This document shows, one piece after another, positions 1-5,926 of a stretch of DNA of 5,926 nt; position 1 is the stretch's first letter, and every line of letters starts with the position of its first letter. The notes under the pieces are model-generated. The model searched no databases. It had not been told where the DNA came from and saw only the letters and a program-made list of their open reading frames with translations. The DNA is from Thermocrinis sp. (GTDB lineage Bacteria; Aquificota; Aquificia; Aquificales; Aquificaceae). Both the position numbers and the translations under genes were made by a program. The DNA is taken from the NCBI GenBank assembly GCA_009903855.1, contig WYEK01000083.1, positions 1 through 5,926 on the forward strand, given 5' to 3'.

Positions 1-2
1 AC

Positions 3-464
3 TTAAAAGACAGGCTTTTGCCCTTTGGCAGGTTAAGGGAACCTTTGGGTGGGTTGAAAAGGGCGCACGCAGTGGTGCTCACCTATCAGGACCTAAAGGA
101 GTGGGAGTTCAAGATTGAAAAACCCACTTTTAAGCTTTACAGAAAAAACTGGAGGGTGGTCTCAGGGAAAGGAGAGCTTTTAGATTTCAAAGACAAAAGC
201 TTTATAGCTTTCTGTGGGCTCGGAGACAACGAACAGTTCTTTAAAACCTTGGAAAGATTGGGTATAAAGACAGAAGAAAGGCTGAGCTTTCCAGACCATT
301 ATCATTATGAGGGCTTTAAGTTGCAAAAGGGAAAGCTGTATCTTACCACCCTAAAGGACTTTATCAAGTTAGAACCCGCAGAAAACTTATACTACTTGGA
401 CTTTGATGTGGAAGTGCCCGGGCTTATGGACTTTGTGAGGGAAAAGCTCACTGAGAGGGTATAA
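3..464 (+). CDS. lpxK: Tetraacyldisaccharide 4'-kinase LpxK, C-terminal half (5' end outside window)
   Basis: LpxK phosphorylates the 4' position of the lipid A disaccharide precursor with ATP at the inner face of the inner membrane, a late step of the Raetz pathway. The frame is open to the left edge: codons before the TTG at 18 read LKDRL and join LPFGRLREPL, which matches the family's LLPxGxLREPL segment, so TTG 18 is not the start. Counting from 18, the features seen are AFCGLGDNEQFF at about 64-75, FPDH at 91-94 (this His is reported, from memory, to help catalysis in Aquifex aeolicus LpxK) and TTLKDFIKL at about 110-118, the counterpart of the family's TTxKDxxKL. About 153 residues are visible of a usual 310-330; the P-loop and catalytic Asp lie outside. 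The stop is only 18 bases before mod. This is a core chromosomal gene and marks the flank of the restriction cassette. Confidence 0.9.
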   Translation, partial: LKDRLLPFGRLREPLGGLKRAHAVVLTYQDLKEWEFKIEKPTFKLYRKNWRVVSGKGELLDFKDKSFIAFCGLGDNEQFFKTLERLGIKTEERLSFPDHYHYEGFKLQKGKLYLTTLKDFIKLEPAENLYYLDFDVEVPGLMDFVREKLTERV

Positions 465-466
465 GG

Positions 467-472
467 TATAAT
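467..472 (+). promoter_or_regulatory. Perfect -10 box (TATAAT) directly upstream of mod
   Basis: TATAAT lies three bases after the lpxK stop and ends 10 bases before the mod ATG at 483. Transcription from it would begin around 478-480, leaving a leader of only a few bases. No purine-rich Shine-Dalgarno site precedes the ATG (ATAAACAAT). There is no good -35 hexamer at 17-18 bases spacing (AAGCTC or AAAGCT), so the promoter may be weak, activator-dependent or chance. Mod could also be read through from lpxK. Confidence 0.5.
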
Positions 473-482
473 CATAAACAAT

Positions 483-2249
483 ATGAAAAACAAAAAGGAG
501 CGATTTTACCAGATCCTGAAGGACCTATTCGTAGGAGAAGCCAAAATAGAAGGGAAGGGTGGCTACATAAACCTTTTACGCATAAAATCCAAATACTACG
601 AGAAGGTAAAGGAAGAGATAGATAAAGAGATTGCAAAAGTAAAGGCGAGATATCCAGATTTTGAAGAAGAACTCTATGACAAGCTATACATCTTTTTCAA
701 GCGATACATCTCTGAAAGCGGAGCGATCCTTTTCAATCAAACTCCTTTCCACAACAATGTTTATGAGAAGATATACACAGACGATGATGATGTGGTGCTA
801 TTTTGGAAGACGAAAAACCTTTACTATGTAAAGACCGACAGGGTATTTAAAAGCATGCCCGTAGAGTTTGACGGGCTTAGATTTTTCTTTGATGCGGAGG
901 AGGTAGAGTATAAGAAGAACAACGAAAAAAGGGAAGTAATGTACGAACTTCAAGGCATTGAAAATGGAGTGATAGTCTTTAAAGTTAAATATTCGGAAAG
1001 AGGGCGAAAAACGAATACAGAAGAAATACTTAAGAGCCTAAAGAGGGCAGGGATAAGGGTCTCCGAGGAACAACTAAAAGACGCCTTTAGGATTTTTGAA
1101 AAACAATCGGAGGTGGATTACTTCATAAACAAAAACGCAAGGGAATTTCTAAAGGAACAGTTTAAGCTTTGGCTTTACCAATACCTTGTGGATGGCACGG
1201 AAGACTGGTCTAAGGAAAGAATAGACCAACTCAACATTTTGAGAAATATAGCTTACAAGCTTATAGACCTTGTAGCCCAATTTGAGGAAGAGCTTGTAAA
1301 GATATGGAACAAACCAAAGTTTGTAATAAACTCCAACTATGTCATTACCTTAGATAGAATAGCCAAGCACGGCGAAGAGGGCTTGGAAGTTATAAGGAAA
1401 ATTCTCAATCATCCAAACTTGCAAGAACAAATAAGGGAATGGAAAGAGTTAGGCATAGTGGATGACAGCTTTAGGGTGGAAGATGTTCTGGAGGAAGATA
1501 GGCTATCAGAGGAATATCAGTTTTTGCCTGTTGATACTAAATACTTCAAGGATTTAGAACTTGAGATAATTGGGCTTTTTGATAACTTAGACCAAGCTTT
1601 GGATGGATGGCTTATAAAGAGTGAGAATTATCAGGCATTGAATACGATATTACCAAAGTTTAAAGGAAAGGTCCGGACTATTTACATAGACCCACCTTAT
1701 AACACAGGAAGCGACGGGTTTATCTATTTAGATAGATTTTCCCACTCCACTTGGTTGTCTTTTATGTACGATAGACTCAGTTTAGCCAGAGGGCTCTTAA
1801 GCGAGGATGGAGTGATTTTCACAAGCATAGGTGATTTAAACCCACAAGAGGGAGAAAGCTTCAGGCTACAGTTTCTACAGAGCGTTATATTTCCCAAGAG
1901 GTTTGGAAATTTGATATGGAAAAAGAGAGGAGGTATAGGAAGTTTTTCTGAAAAAAATTTGACGGAAAACCATGAATATATTACTGTGTTTGGAAATGAG
2001 AAATCCTTCATTTACGAAAATATAATTACTGAAAAACAAAAGAAGGAATATAAATACGAGGACGAAAGGGGACCATATAAATGGATGGACTTGCTTGGTC
2101 CAAGCCAACAGACAAAAGAGAAAAGACCAAACTTAAATTATGGCATAATCATTGATCCCAACGCTTGCGACATAATTGGATTTGAATACAACCAAAACGG
2201 TGAAAAAAACGAGAACTGTTTTCTGGTAAGTACACTAATATTGAAATAA
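483..2249 (+). CDS. mod: Type III restriction-modification DNA methyltransferase Mod, N-terminal part (frameshifted)
   Basis: This is the first 588 residues of a Type III Mod, a beta-class adenine-N6 methyltransferase that sets sequence specificity for the Mod-Res complex. Residues 1 to about 370 are an N-terminal region found in long Mod proteins, charged and largely helical. From about 386 come SENYQALNTILPKF, then catalytic motif IV DPPYNTG at 403-409, the motif V/VI stretch LSFMYDRLSLARGLLSEDGVIFTSIGD at 435-461 in which SIGD replaces the common SIDD, and the start of the target recognition region with NLIWKKR and LTENHEYITVFGN (about 486-514). The SAM-binding motif I is absent here and lies in the next frame, so the protein stops in mid target-recognition domain. 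About the last 12 residues are probably out-of-frame tail. ATG 483 is the only credible start because an in-frame TAA lies at 462. If the frame were restored, the protein would be 878 residues. Confidence 0.9.
   Translation: MKNKKERFYQILKDLFVGEAKIEGKGGYINLLRIKSKYYEKVKEEIDKEIAKVKARYPDFEEELYDKLYIFFKRYISESGAILFNQTPFHNNVYEKIYTDDDDVVLFWKTKNLYYVKTDRVFKSMPVEFDGLRFFFDAEEVEYKKNNEKREVMYELQGIENGVIVFKVKYSERGRKTNTEEILKSLKRAGIRVSEEQLKDAFRIFEKQSEVDYFINKNAREFLKEQFKLWLYQYLVDGTEDWSKERIDQLNILRNIAYKLIDLVAQFEEELVKIWNKPKFVINSNYVITLDRIAKHGEEGLEVIRKILNHPNLQEQIREWKELGIVDDSFRVEDVLEEDRLSEEYQFLPVDTKYFKDLELEIIGLFDNLDQALDGWLIKSENYQALNTILPKFKGKVRTIYIDPPYNTGSDGFIYLDRFSHSTWLSFMYDRLSLARGLLSEDGVIFTSIGDLNPQEGESFRLQFLQSVIFPKRFGNLIWKKRGGIGSFSEKNLTENHEYITVFGNEKSFIYENIITEKQKKEYKYEDERGPYKWMDLLGPSQQTKEKRPNLNYGIIIDPNACDIIGFEYNQNGEKNENCFLVSTLILK
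2203..2210 (+). other. Likely frameshift site in mod: A7 run within A_AAA_AAC
   Basis: The upstream frame reads GGT GAA AAA AAC here, and the downstream frame has its last stop (TGA) at 2201-2203, so a -1 move must occur between 2204 and the TAA at 2247-2249. One added A, or a -1 slip on A_AAA_AAC (the canonical slippery heptamer form), gives GEKKRELFSGKYTNIEIIYP, which runs straight into the rest of Mod. A second possible crossing is the T4 run at 2219-2222, which would give NENCFSGKYTN. Downstream, only a weak four-pair hairpin (AGAA/TTCT, 2212-2224) is visible, and no upstream Shine-Dalgarno-like stimulator is seen. Mutation, phase variation, transcript slippage and sequencing error all remain possible. 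Confidence 0.7.
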
Positions 2250-2275
2250 TCTACCCTAAAGGAAATTACACATGG

Positions 2276-3118
2276 TTGATAAGTAGGGATGTGCTCAAAA
2301 AGCACTACGAACAAGGACTGATTAGAGTATTTAAAGAAAAGAATGGATATTCTGTAAAGATCAAAAAGTACCTCTTCAAACCTGATGGAACAGTAGACGG
2401 GGAAATTCTAAAAAGCATACTAACTGATAATGGTGTTGATGTGGGACTAAATGCGGACGCAACAAGAGAGTTAAGTGACCTATTTTATCCTAATGATTAC
2501 TCAGCGTTAAAGCCAAAGCCCGTGTCCCTTATCAAACTGTTAATCTATGTAACCACAAAGGGTGATGAGATAGTCTGTGATTTTTTTGCTGGTTCTGGCA
2601 CCACAGCCCATGCGGTCATGGCTTTAAACAAAGAGAGCAATGGAAAGAGAAAATTTGTCTTAATAGAGATGGGAGACCACTTTTATACAGTTATCATACC
2701 GAGGATCAAAAAGGTAGCCTACTCCTTTGATTGGAGTCGTGGAAAACCACAGGATAGCAATGGAATAGGAGTATTCTTTAAATACTACGAGCTTGAACAG
2801 TTTGAAGACACTCTTGCCAAAGTGGTTTATGAGGACTTAGACCCATTGGCAATCAAGGGAAAGAGCATATATGAGCAGTATATCTTTATGAGAGATAAGA
2901 AGATGTCATATGCACTGGAGCTGGATTATGAAAAAGGTAATGTGAGAGTGGATTTAAACAAGCTGTATGACAACATAGACATAGCAGAAACTCTATCTAA
3001 CCTTTTGGGCAAGTGGATAAAGAGAATAACCAAAGACAGCGTAGAGTTTGAGGATGGGACTTCAGTTAGCTTAGCCCAACTTGACTATAAACTAATAAAA
3101 CCCTTGATTTGGTGGTAA
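2276..3118 (+). CDS. mod: Type III restriction-modification DNA methyltransferase Mod, C-terminal part (frameshifted)
   Basis: This is the rest of Mod, in the -1 frame relative to the first part. The frame is open from 2204, and the residues before the TTG at 2276 (IEIIYPKGNYTW) read as normal Mod sequence, so TTG 2276 is only the first possible start and not a natural N-terminus. Counting from 2276, motif X lies around KPKPVSLIKLLI (79-90). SAM-binding motif I is DFFAGSGTT at 102-110, and motif II/III is FVLIEMGDHFYTVIIPRIKK at about 127-146, followed by VAYSFDWSRGKP and GVFFKYYELEQFEDTL. This order, motif IV first and motif I last, is that of beta-class enzymes such as EcoP1I and EcoP15I Mod. 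Independent translation as a split subunit is conceivable: AAAGGA at 2258-2263 could act as a ribosome site, but 12 bases to the TTG is long. The small downstream gene begins 4 bases after the stop. Confidence 0.87.
   Translation: MISRDVLKKHYEQGLIRVFKEKNGYSVKIKKYLFKPDGTVDGEILKSILTDNGVDVGLNADATRELSDLFYPNDYSALKPKPVSLIKLLIYVTTKGDEIVCDFFAGSGTTAHAVMALNKESNGKRKFVLIEMGDHFYTVIIPRIKKVAYSFDWSRGKPQDSNGIGVFFKYYELEQFEDTLAKVVYEDLDPLAIKGKSIYEQYIFMRDKKMSYALELDYEKGNVRVDLNKLYDNIDIAETLSNLLGKWIKRITKDSVEFEDGTSVSLAQLDYKLIKPLIWW
3111..3116 (+). promoter_or_regulatory. Partial ribosome binding site for the 3123 gene
   Basis: GGTGGT sits six bases before the GTG at 3123 and overlaps the end of mod, whose TAA is at 3116-3118. 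It is one mismatch from GGAGGT. The 4-base gap between genes points to translational coupling with the end of mod. Confidence 0.4.
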
Positions 3119-3122
3119 GATC

Positions 3123-3716
3123 GTGGCAAGGGACCTATTTGAAACTTATGGAAGGTCTGCCTTTGAGATCCGCATAGTAGCAAAGTGGATAGAGAACTAT
3201 ATTTTTGATGAGATTATAAAACGTTATGATTTGCTAAGTTATAGGATCTACAAAAATTTAAACTTTCAGGCGGGCTACGACGTAGGAGCTGTGTTTGAAA
3301 CTGAAGATGGAAAGGCTATATCAATAAAAATAGAAGTAAAAACCGAAGAACATTATTGGTATTCAAAAACAAAAAACATAGGATTGGACTACATATCCGC
3401 CTTCAAATTTAGGGATAAGGCATACAAAAACAAAATAGAAAATCAGCGTAATTGGGTAAGTCCCAAAGAACTTAATGAATTCAAACAGAACATTATAGTT
3501 AAGAGATATGGAAAACTCTATACATGCGATGCGGATATACAGCTTTTTTATTGTAAGCTAAATGAAACGGAAGCTAAATTTTTTGCATACTGCAATAAAT
3601 GTCTGAAAAATTTGCGGACTTATTTTGAAAACCATTATCCCTTGAGGGTAAACGATAAAGCAAGTTATGATTTGGATGACACATGGGAATCTGCCGCTTA
3701 CTTTGTAAATCCTTAG
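3123..3716 (+). CDS. Hypothetical protein between mod and res; possible PD-(D/E)XK nuclease
   Basis: I do not recognise this 197-residue family. It starts with GTG 3123, four bases after the mod stop, with GGTGGT at suitable spacing, so it is co-transcribed with mod. A nuclease-like core is visible: an N-terminal helix with Glu15 (RSAFEIRIVAKWIENYIF), then GYDVG with Asp53, a beta hairpin around 56-70, and IEVKTEEHYWY with Glu71 and Lys73. The D-x17-E-x-K spacing resembles PD-(D/E)XK endonucleases; this is inferred from pattern only. The second half has four Cys (135, 144, 157, 160), including CNKC, which could bind a metal. There is no signal peptide or membrane segment. The gene is AT-rich: sampled lines are about 27-35% GC, against 40-57% in much of res. 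It ends at TAG, but the frame stays open for another 27 codons, so the protein may be shortened. Alternatives are an accessory restriction subunit, a phage-derived nuclease or an unrelated cargo gene. Confidence 0.7.
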   Translation: MARDLFETYGRSAFEIRIVAKWIENYIFDEIIKRYDLLSYRIYKNLNFQAGYDVGAVFETEDGKAISIKIEVKTEEHYWYSKTKNIGLDYISAFKFRDKAYKNKIENQRNWVSPKELNEFKQNIIVKRYGKLYTCDADIQLFYCKLNETEAKFFAYCNKCLKNLRTYFENHYPLRVNDKASYDLDDTWESAAYFVNP

Positions 3717-3800
3717 GAATGTCCGGAGTTAAAGAAGTGCGAGATAAATAGCTTAGATAAACTAATAGAATGCCTTAACTGGACACAAAGAACAATATAA
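3717..3800 (+). other. In-frame open extension after the TAG stop of the 3123 gene
   Basis: Directly after TAG 3714-3716, the same frame continues for 27 codons to TAA 3798-3800, starting ECPELKKCEINSLDKLIECL. It looks like normal protein: charged, Leu-rich, with three more Cys that would add to the Cys-rich second half of the upstream protein. A single base change (for example AAG or CAG to TAG) would explain the interruption. An open run of this length is not rare by chance at this base composition, so this is suggestive and not proven. Confidence 0.4.
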
Positions 3801-3809
3801 GATTATAAT
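3780..3809 (+). promoter_or_regulatory. Promoter for res: TGGACA - 18 bp - TATAAT
   Basis: The -35 hexamer TGGACA (3780-3785, five of six to TTGACA) and a perfect TATAAT (3804-3809) are separated by 18 bases. The predicted transcription start is about 3815-3817, two to four bases before the res GTG at 3819. The stretch between, TTATCGGC, has no Shine-Dalgarno site. The -35 part overlaps the last codons of the possible extension of the upstream gene. This would let res be transcribed separately from mod. Confidence 0.6.
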
Positions 3810-3818
3810 TTTATCGGC

Positions 3819-5840
3819 GTGAGTTTGAAGGAAAAAGGTAGAAGGGCATTGGACAATTCTGGGATATCAGTCCCAAACCTACGATTGAAAACGATATTAG
3901 ACACGTTGGAAGATGTTGAAGAAATGTGGTATGCTATTGACCTTTCCACATTTTCAAGTAAAAAGAAACTTTTTGACTATCAGGAGTCTGCTTTAAGAAA
4001 TGCTATAAGAGGGCTTTACTACTTTTATGGCAAATGCGGAGGAGACAAAAAGGAGTTTTTTGAAGACGCTTATAGAAATATCCTACCAGAAACTTTCTCT
4101 ATAAATGAAAGGCTTGTAGATCTTTACCAAGAGGGTGGATTTGAGGTTGATGAGAAAGGACTTCCTTACTATCAGATAATCAACCGTACGAGTTTTTGGA
4201 TGGCTACGGGTTCTGGGAAAACTCTTGTGATAGTGAAGCTTATTGAACTCTTAAGCAGTCTTATGAAGCTTGGGCTTATTCCACAAAAGGATATTCTGTT
4301 TTTAACGCACAGGGACGACTTGATAGGGCAGTTCAAAAGGCATGTTGAGGAGTTCAACGAAGGCAGGATGCCCAGTGAAAAGCTTGAACTTTATGAACTG
4401 AAGGAGTATGGAAGGGTAAAAACCAGACTTTACAATCCCACTGGCATTCCCGTGTTTTACTACAGGGCGGACCTTTTTGACACAGAGCAAAGTGAAAGAA
4501 GGATAGACTTTAGGAATTATCTAAACGATGGGAACTGGTATTTGATTTTGGACGAAGCCCACAAGGGAGACAGAGGTGAAAGTAAAAGACAGGCTATTTT
4601 CAACATACTTTGTAAGAATGGCTTTAGGTTTGACTTCTCCGCTACCTTCACGGAGGAGATTGACTTTAAAACCTGTGCCTATGAGTTCAATTTAGCAGAG
4701 TTTGTCAGAAGAGGCTATGGCAAACACATATATGTATCAAGCGAAGACCTAAGGAGTTTTAGCAGAAAGGAAGACTTTTCTCCAGAGGAAAAACAAAGGA
4801 TACTTTTGAAGATCTTTGTTCTCCTTACAGGTCTTATAAAAGCAAGGGAAAAGGTAAAAGACAAGGTTCCCTACCATAAGCCCTTGCTTTTGGTTTTGGT
4901 AAATTCCGTCAATACTGAGGACTCGGACATGGAACTGTTTTTCAGAGAGCTTGCCCGCATAGCGGAGGGAGAGGTGCAGGACAGCGACTTTCAGAGGGCA
5001 AAGGGCGAACTAATCCAAGAGTTAGAAAACGCAAACTTTCAGTTTGAATTTGGAAGCGTAAGGCTTAGCGGAGAGTTTTTAGACCTACTGAGGGAGATAA
5101 CCTTTGAAGACGTGCTTGAGAGTGTGTTTAACTCCAAAAGCACTGGAACCATAGAAGTGGTTCAAATTCCGCAGAACAGACAGGAACTACTTTTCAAACT
5201 CAAATCTGGAGATAGACCCTTTGCCCTGATGAAGATAGGAGATATAACCCAGTGGTTAAAGGAAAAGCTGGAAGGGTATGAGGTAGTTGAGAGGTTTGAA
5301 GATGAAAGCGTATTTGCAAGGCTAAATGATGATGAAGACATAAACATTTTGATGGGTTGTCGGGCATTTTATGAAGGATGGGACTCTAACCGTCCTAATG
5401 TGATAGCTTTTATAAACATAGGGAGGGGAGAGGATGCCAAAAAGTTTGTGCTTCAAAGTATAGGAAGGGGAGTGAGGATTGAACCCTTTAAAAACTTCAG
5501 GAGAAGGCTGGAAATCTTATATGGAAACTCTCAGGTAGATGGAGAAACATACAGGCAAGTAAGGGACTGGGCTACTCCAGTAGAAAGCTTGTTCGTGTCT
5601 GGCACAAAGGCAAACAATTTGGAAACCATACTGCAAACACTGAGAACGCAACGGGAAGAGGAAGAGAACCTTGGAGACCTTTTTGAGATAAACCCTGAAG
5701 TTCAAGGAAAGCTTTTATTGGTTCCAGAGTATGAAGAGATAGAGTTAATGCTTATAGACAGCAATCGCAATCACCTACATCCGCTAAACCCTGAAGACAA
5801 AGAACGAGGATGTCAACTTTTCAGGTTCATGATCGTATAA
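3819..5840 (+). CDS. res: Type III restriction enzyme Res subunit (SF2 helicase-type), probably truncated at C-terminus
   Basis: Res is the ATP-dependent translocase and endonuclease partner of Mod. The 673 residues contain the helicase core in order: FDYQESAL at 52-59, Walker A MATGSGKT at 128-135, motif Ia FLTHRDDL at 161-168, DEAH box LILDEAHKG at 242-250, motif III FSATF at 273-277, motif V GCRAFYEGWDSNRPNVIAF at 513-531 and motif VI QSIGRGVR at 546-553. Type III Res proteins usually run to about 900-1000 residues and end with a PD-(D/E)XK nuclease domain; nothing of that domain is present. The last family-like stretch is KLLLVPEY (631-638) to about NPEDKER (657-663). The final ten residues (GCQLFRFMIV) lie on DNA that reads better as an opposing transposase-like gene, so the end is probably foreign. 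The start is GTG 3819, placed just after a strong promoter with almost no leader; TTG 3825 is an alternative. DNA unwinding or translocation may persist, but cleavage would need another nuclease. Confidence 0.92.
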   Translation: MSLKEKGRRALDNSGISVPNLRLKTILDTLEDVEEMWYAIDLSTFSSKKKLFDYQESALRNAIRGLYYFYGKCGGDKKEFFEDAYRNILPETFSINERLVDLYQEGGFEVDEKGLPYYQIINRTSFWMATGSGKTLVIVKLIELLSSLMKLGLIPQKDILFLTHRDDLIGQFKRHVEEFNEGRMPSEKLELYELKEYGRVKTRLYNPTGIPVFYYRADLFDTEQSERRIDFRNYLNDGNWYLILDEAHKGDRGESKRQAIFNILCKNGFRFDFSATFTEEIDFKTCAYEFNLAEFVRRGYGKHIYVSSEDLRSFSRKEDFSPEEKQRILLKIFVLLTGLIKAREKVKDKVPYHKPLLLVLVNSVNTEDSDMELFFRELARIAEGEVQDSDFQRAKGELIQELENANFQFEFGSVRLSGEFLDLLREITFEDVLESVFNSKSTGTIEVVQIPQNRQELLFKLKSGDRPFALMKIGDITQWLKEKLEGYEVVERFEDESVFARLNDDEDINILMGCRAFYEGWDSNRPNVIAFINIGRGEDAKKFVLQSIGRGVRIEPFKNFRRRLEILYGNSQVDGETYRQVRDWATPVESLFVSGTKANNLETILQTLRTQREEEENLGDLFEINPEVQGKLLLVPEYEEIELMLIDSNRNHLHPLNPEDKERGCQLFRFMIV

Positions 5841-5926
5841 ATAACAATAAAGGAGGCTAACCATCTATAGACGGTTTCATACTTAGCATTCCAAGGAAAC
5901 CTCTTGTAGAACCTCTTTATTCTATG
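5808..5926 (-). mobile_element. Probable end of an insertion sequence interrupting res
   Basis: The res-like protein signal fades near NPEDKER (codons ending about 5807) and an opposing transposase-like frame ends at 5813, so the element edge should lie near 5805-5813, around GAGGATGTCAACTTTTC. A stop codon this close to the terminal repeat is compatible with a compact IS. The other end and any target-site duplication are outside the window, so the boundary is inferred. Confidence 0.4.
5813..5926 (-). CDS. Transposase-like protein, C-terminal 37 residues (5' end outside window)
   Basis: Read from the right edge leftwards, the minus strand is open for 37 codons and stops at TGA (5815-5813). 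Residues include IKRFYKRFPWNAKYETVYRW and then LASFIVIYTIMNLKS. This pattern, a basic segment with FxKRFPWN followed by a Trp-containing helix ending in a hydrophobic SFIVIY stretch, resembles the C-terminus of DDE-type transposases of IS6-like or related elements. The family call is from memory and uncertain. The catalytic DDE residues would lie outside the window. It converges on res and overlaps its last 28 bases. An SD-like AAAGGAGG on the + strand (about 5849-5856) is explained as the antisense of its Ala-Ser-Phe codons. Confidence 0.5.
   Translation of the reverse strand, partial: HRIKRFYKRFPWNAKYETVYRWLASFIVIYTIMNLKS

Noticed and set aside
1952..1958. Second slippery-type heptamer A_AAA_AAT inside mod
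   Set aside because: A -1 shift there reaches a TGA within six codons, and the upstream frame continues with good Mod sequence for about 80 more residues, so it is not needed to rebuild the protein.
1724..2108. Minus-strand open frames opposite mod
   Set aside because: They lie antisense to conserved methyltransferase sequence and show no recognisable domain or ribosome site.
3719..3751. Tiny ATG frame of 10 codons just after the TAG of the 3123 gene, preceded by AGGA
   Set aside because: It is too short and has no recognisable product; the in-frame extension is the more plausible coding content.
4172..5705. Several minus-strand open frames of about 60 codons opposite res
   Set aside because: They are shadows of the res reading frame, which carries all helicase motifs.
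5849..5856. AAAGGAGG, a strong Shine-Dalgarno-like sequence on the + strand
   Set aside because: No ATG, GTG or TTG follows at a usable distance, and the sequence is the antisense of coding sequence on the minus strand.
5871..5901. GGTTTC...GAAACC inverted ends resembling a CRISPR repeat unit
   Set aside because: Only one copy is visible, no leader or second repeat is present, and the bases are explained by codons of the minus-strand transposase-like frame.

Overview
The window looks like a chromosomal segment from a thermophilic Gram-negative bacterium, most plausibly of the Aquificales. The first gene is the C-terminal half of the lipid A kinase LpxK, so the cell makes lipopolysaccharide. 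The proteins are rich in Lys, Glu and Ile, and codons such as AGA, AGG and ATA are common. This placement is inferred from sequence style and not from a search.

Layout from left to right: (1) positions 3-464 are the 3' half of lpxK, open at the left edge. (2) Positions 483-3118 are the methyltransferase gene (mod) of a Type III restriction-modification system, broken into two frames (483-2249 and 2276-3118). Joining them needs a -1 shift, most simply at an A7 run at 2203-2209. (3) Positions 3123-3716 encode a 197-residue protein of unrecognised family with a possible PD-(D/E)XK nuclease core. It ends at a TAG, after which the same frame stays open for 27 more codons to 3800. (4) Positions 3819-5840 encode the Type III restriction subunit (res), an SF2 ATPase with all main helicase motifs but without the usual C-terminal endonuclease domain. 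(5) At the right edge, on the minus strand, 5813-5926 reads as the last 37 residues of a transposase-like protein. Its 3' end overlaps the end of the res frame, so an insertion sequence probably cut off res.

The three + strand genes after lpxK form one defence cassette. Mod would recognise and methylate the site, Res would supply ATP-driven translocation and cleavage, and the small protein between them is a possible accessory nuclease. The cassette has a perfect TATAAT box just before mod and another just before res. Each lies about 10 bases from the start codon with no Shine-Dalgarno site, suggesting two nearly leaderless transcripts.

All three cassette genes carry a possible lesion: a frameshift in mod, a premature stop in the small gene, and a truncation of res. 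The simplest reading is a decaying restriction system. The alternatives worth testing are phase-variable or slippage-controlled mod expression, and a Res that relies on the separate small nuclease.
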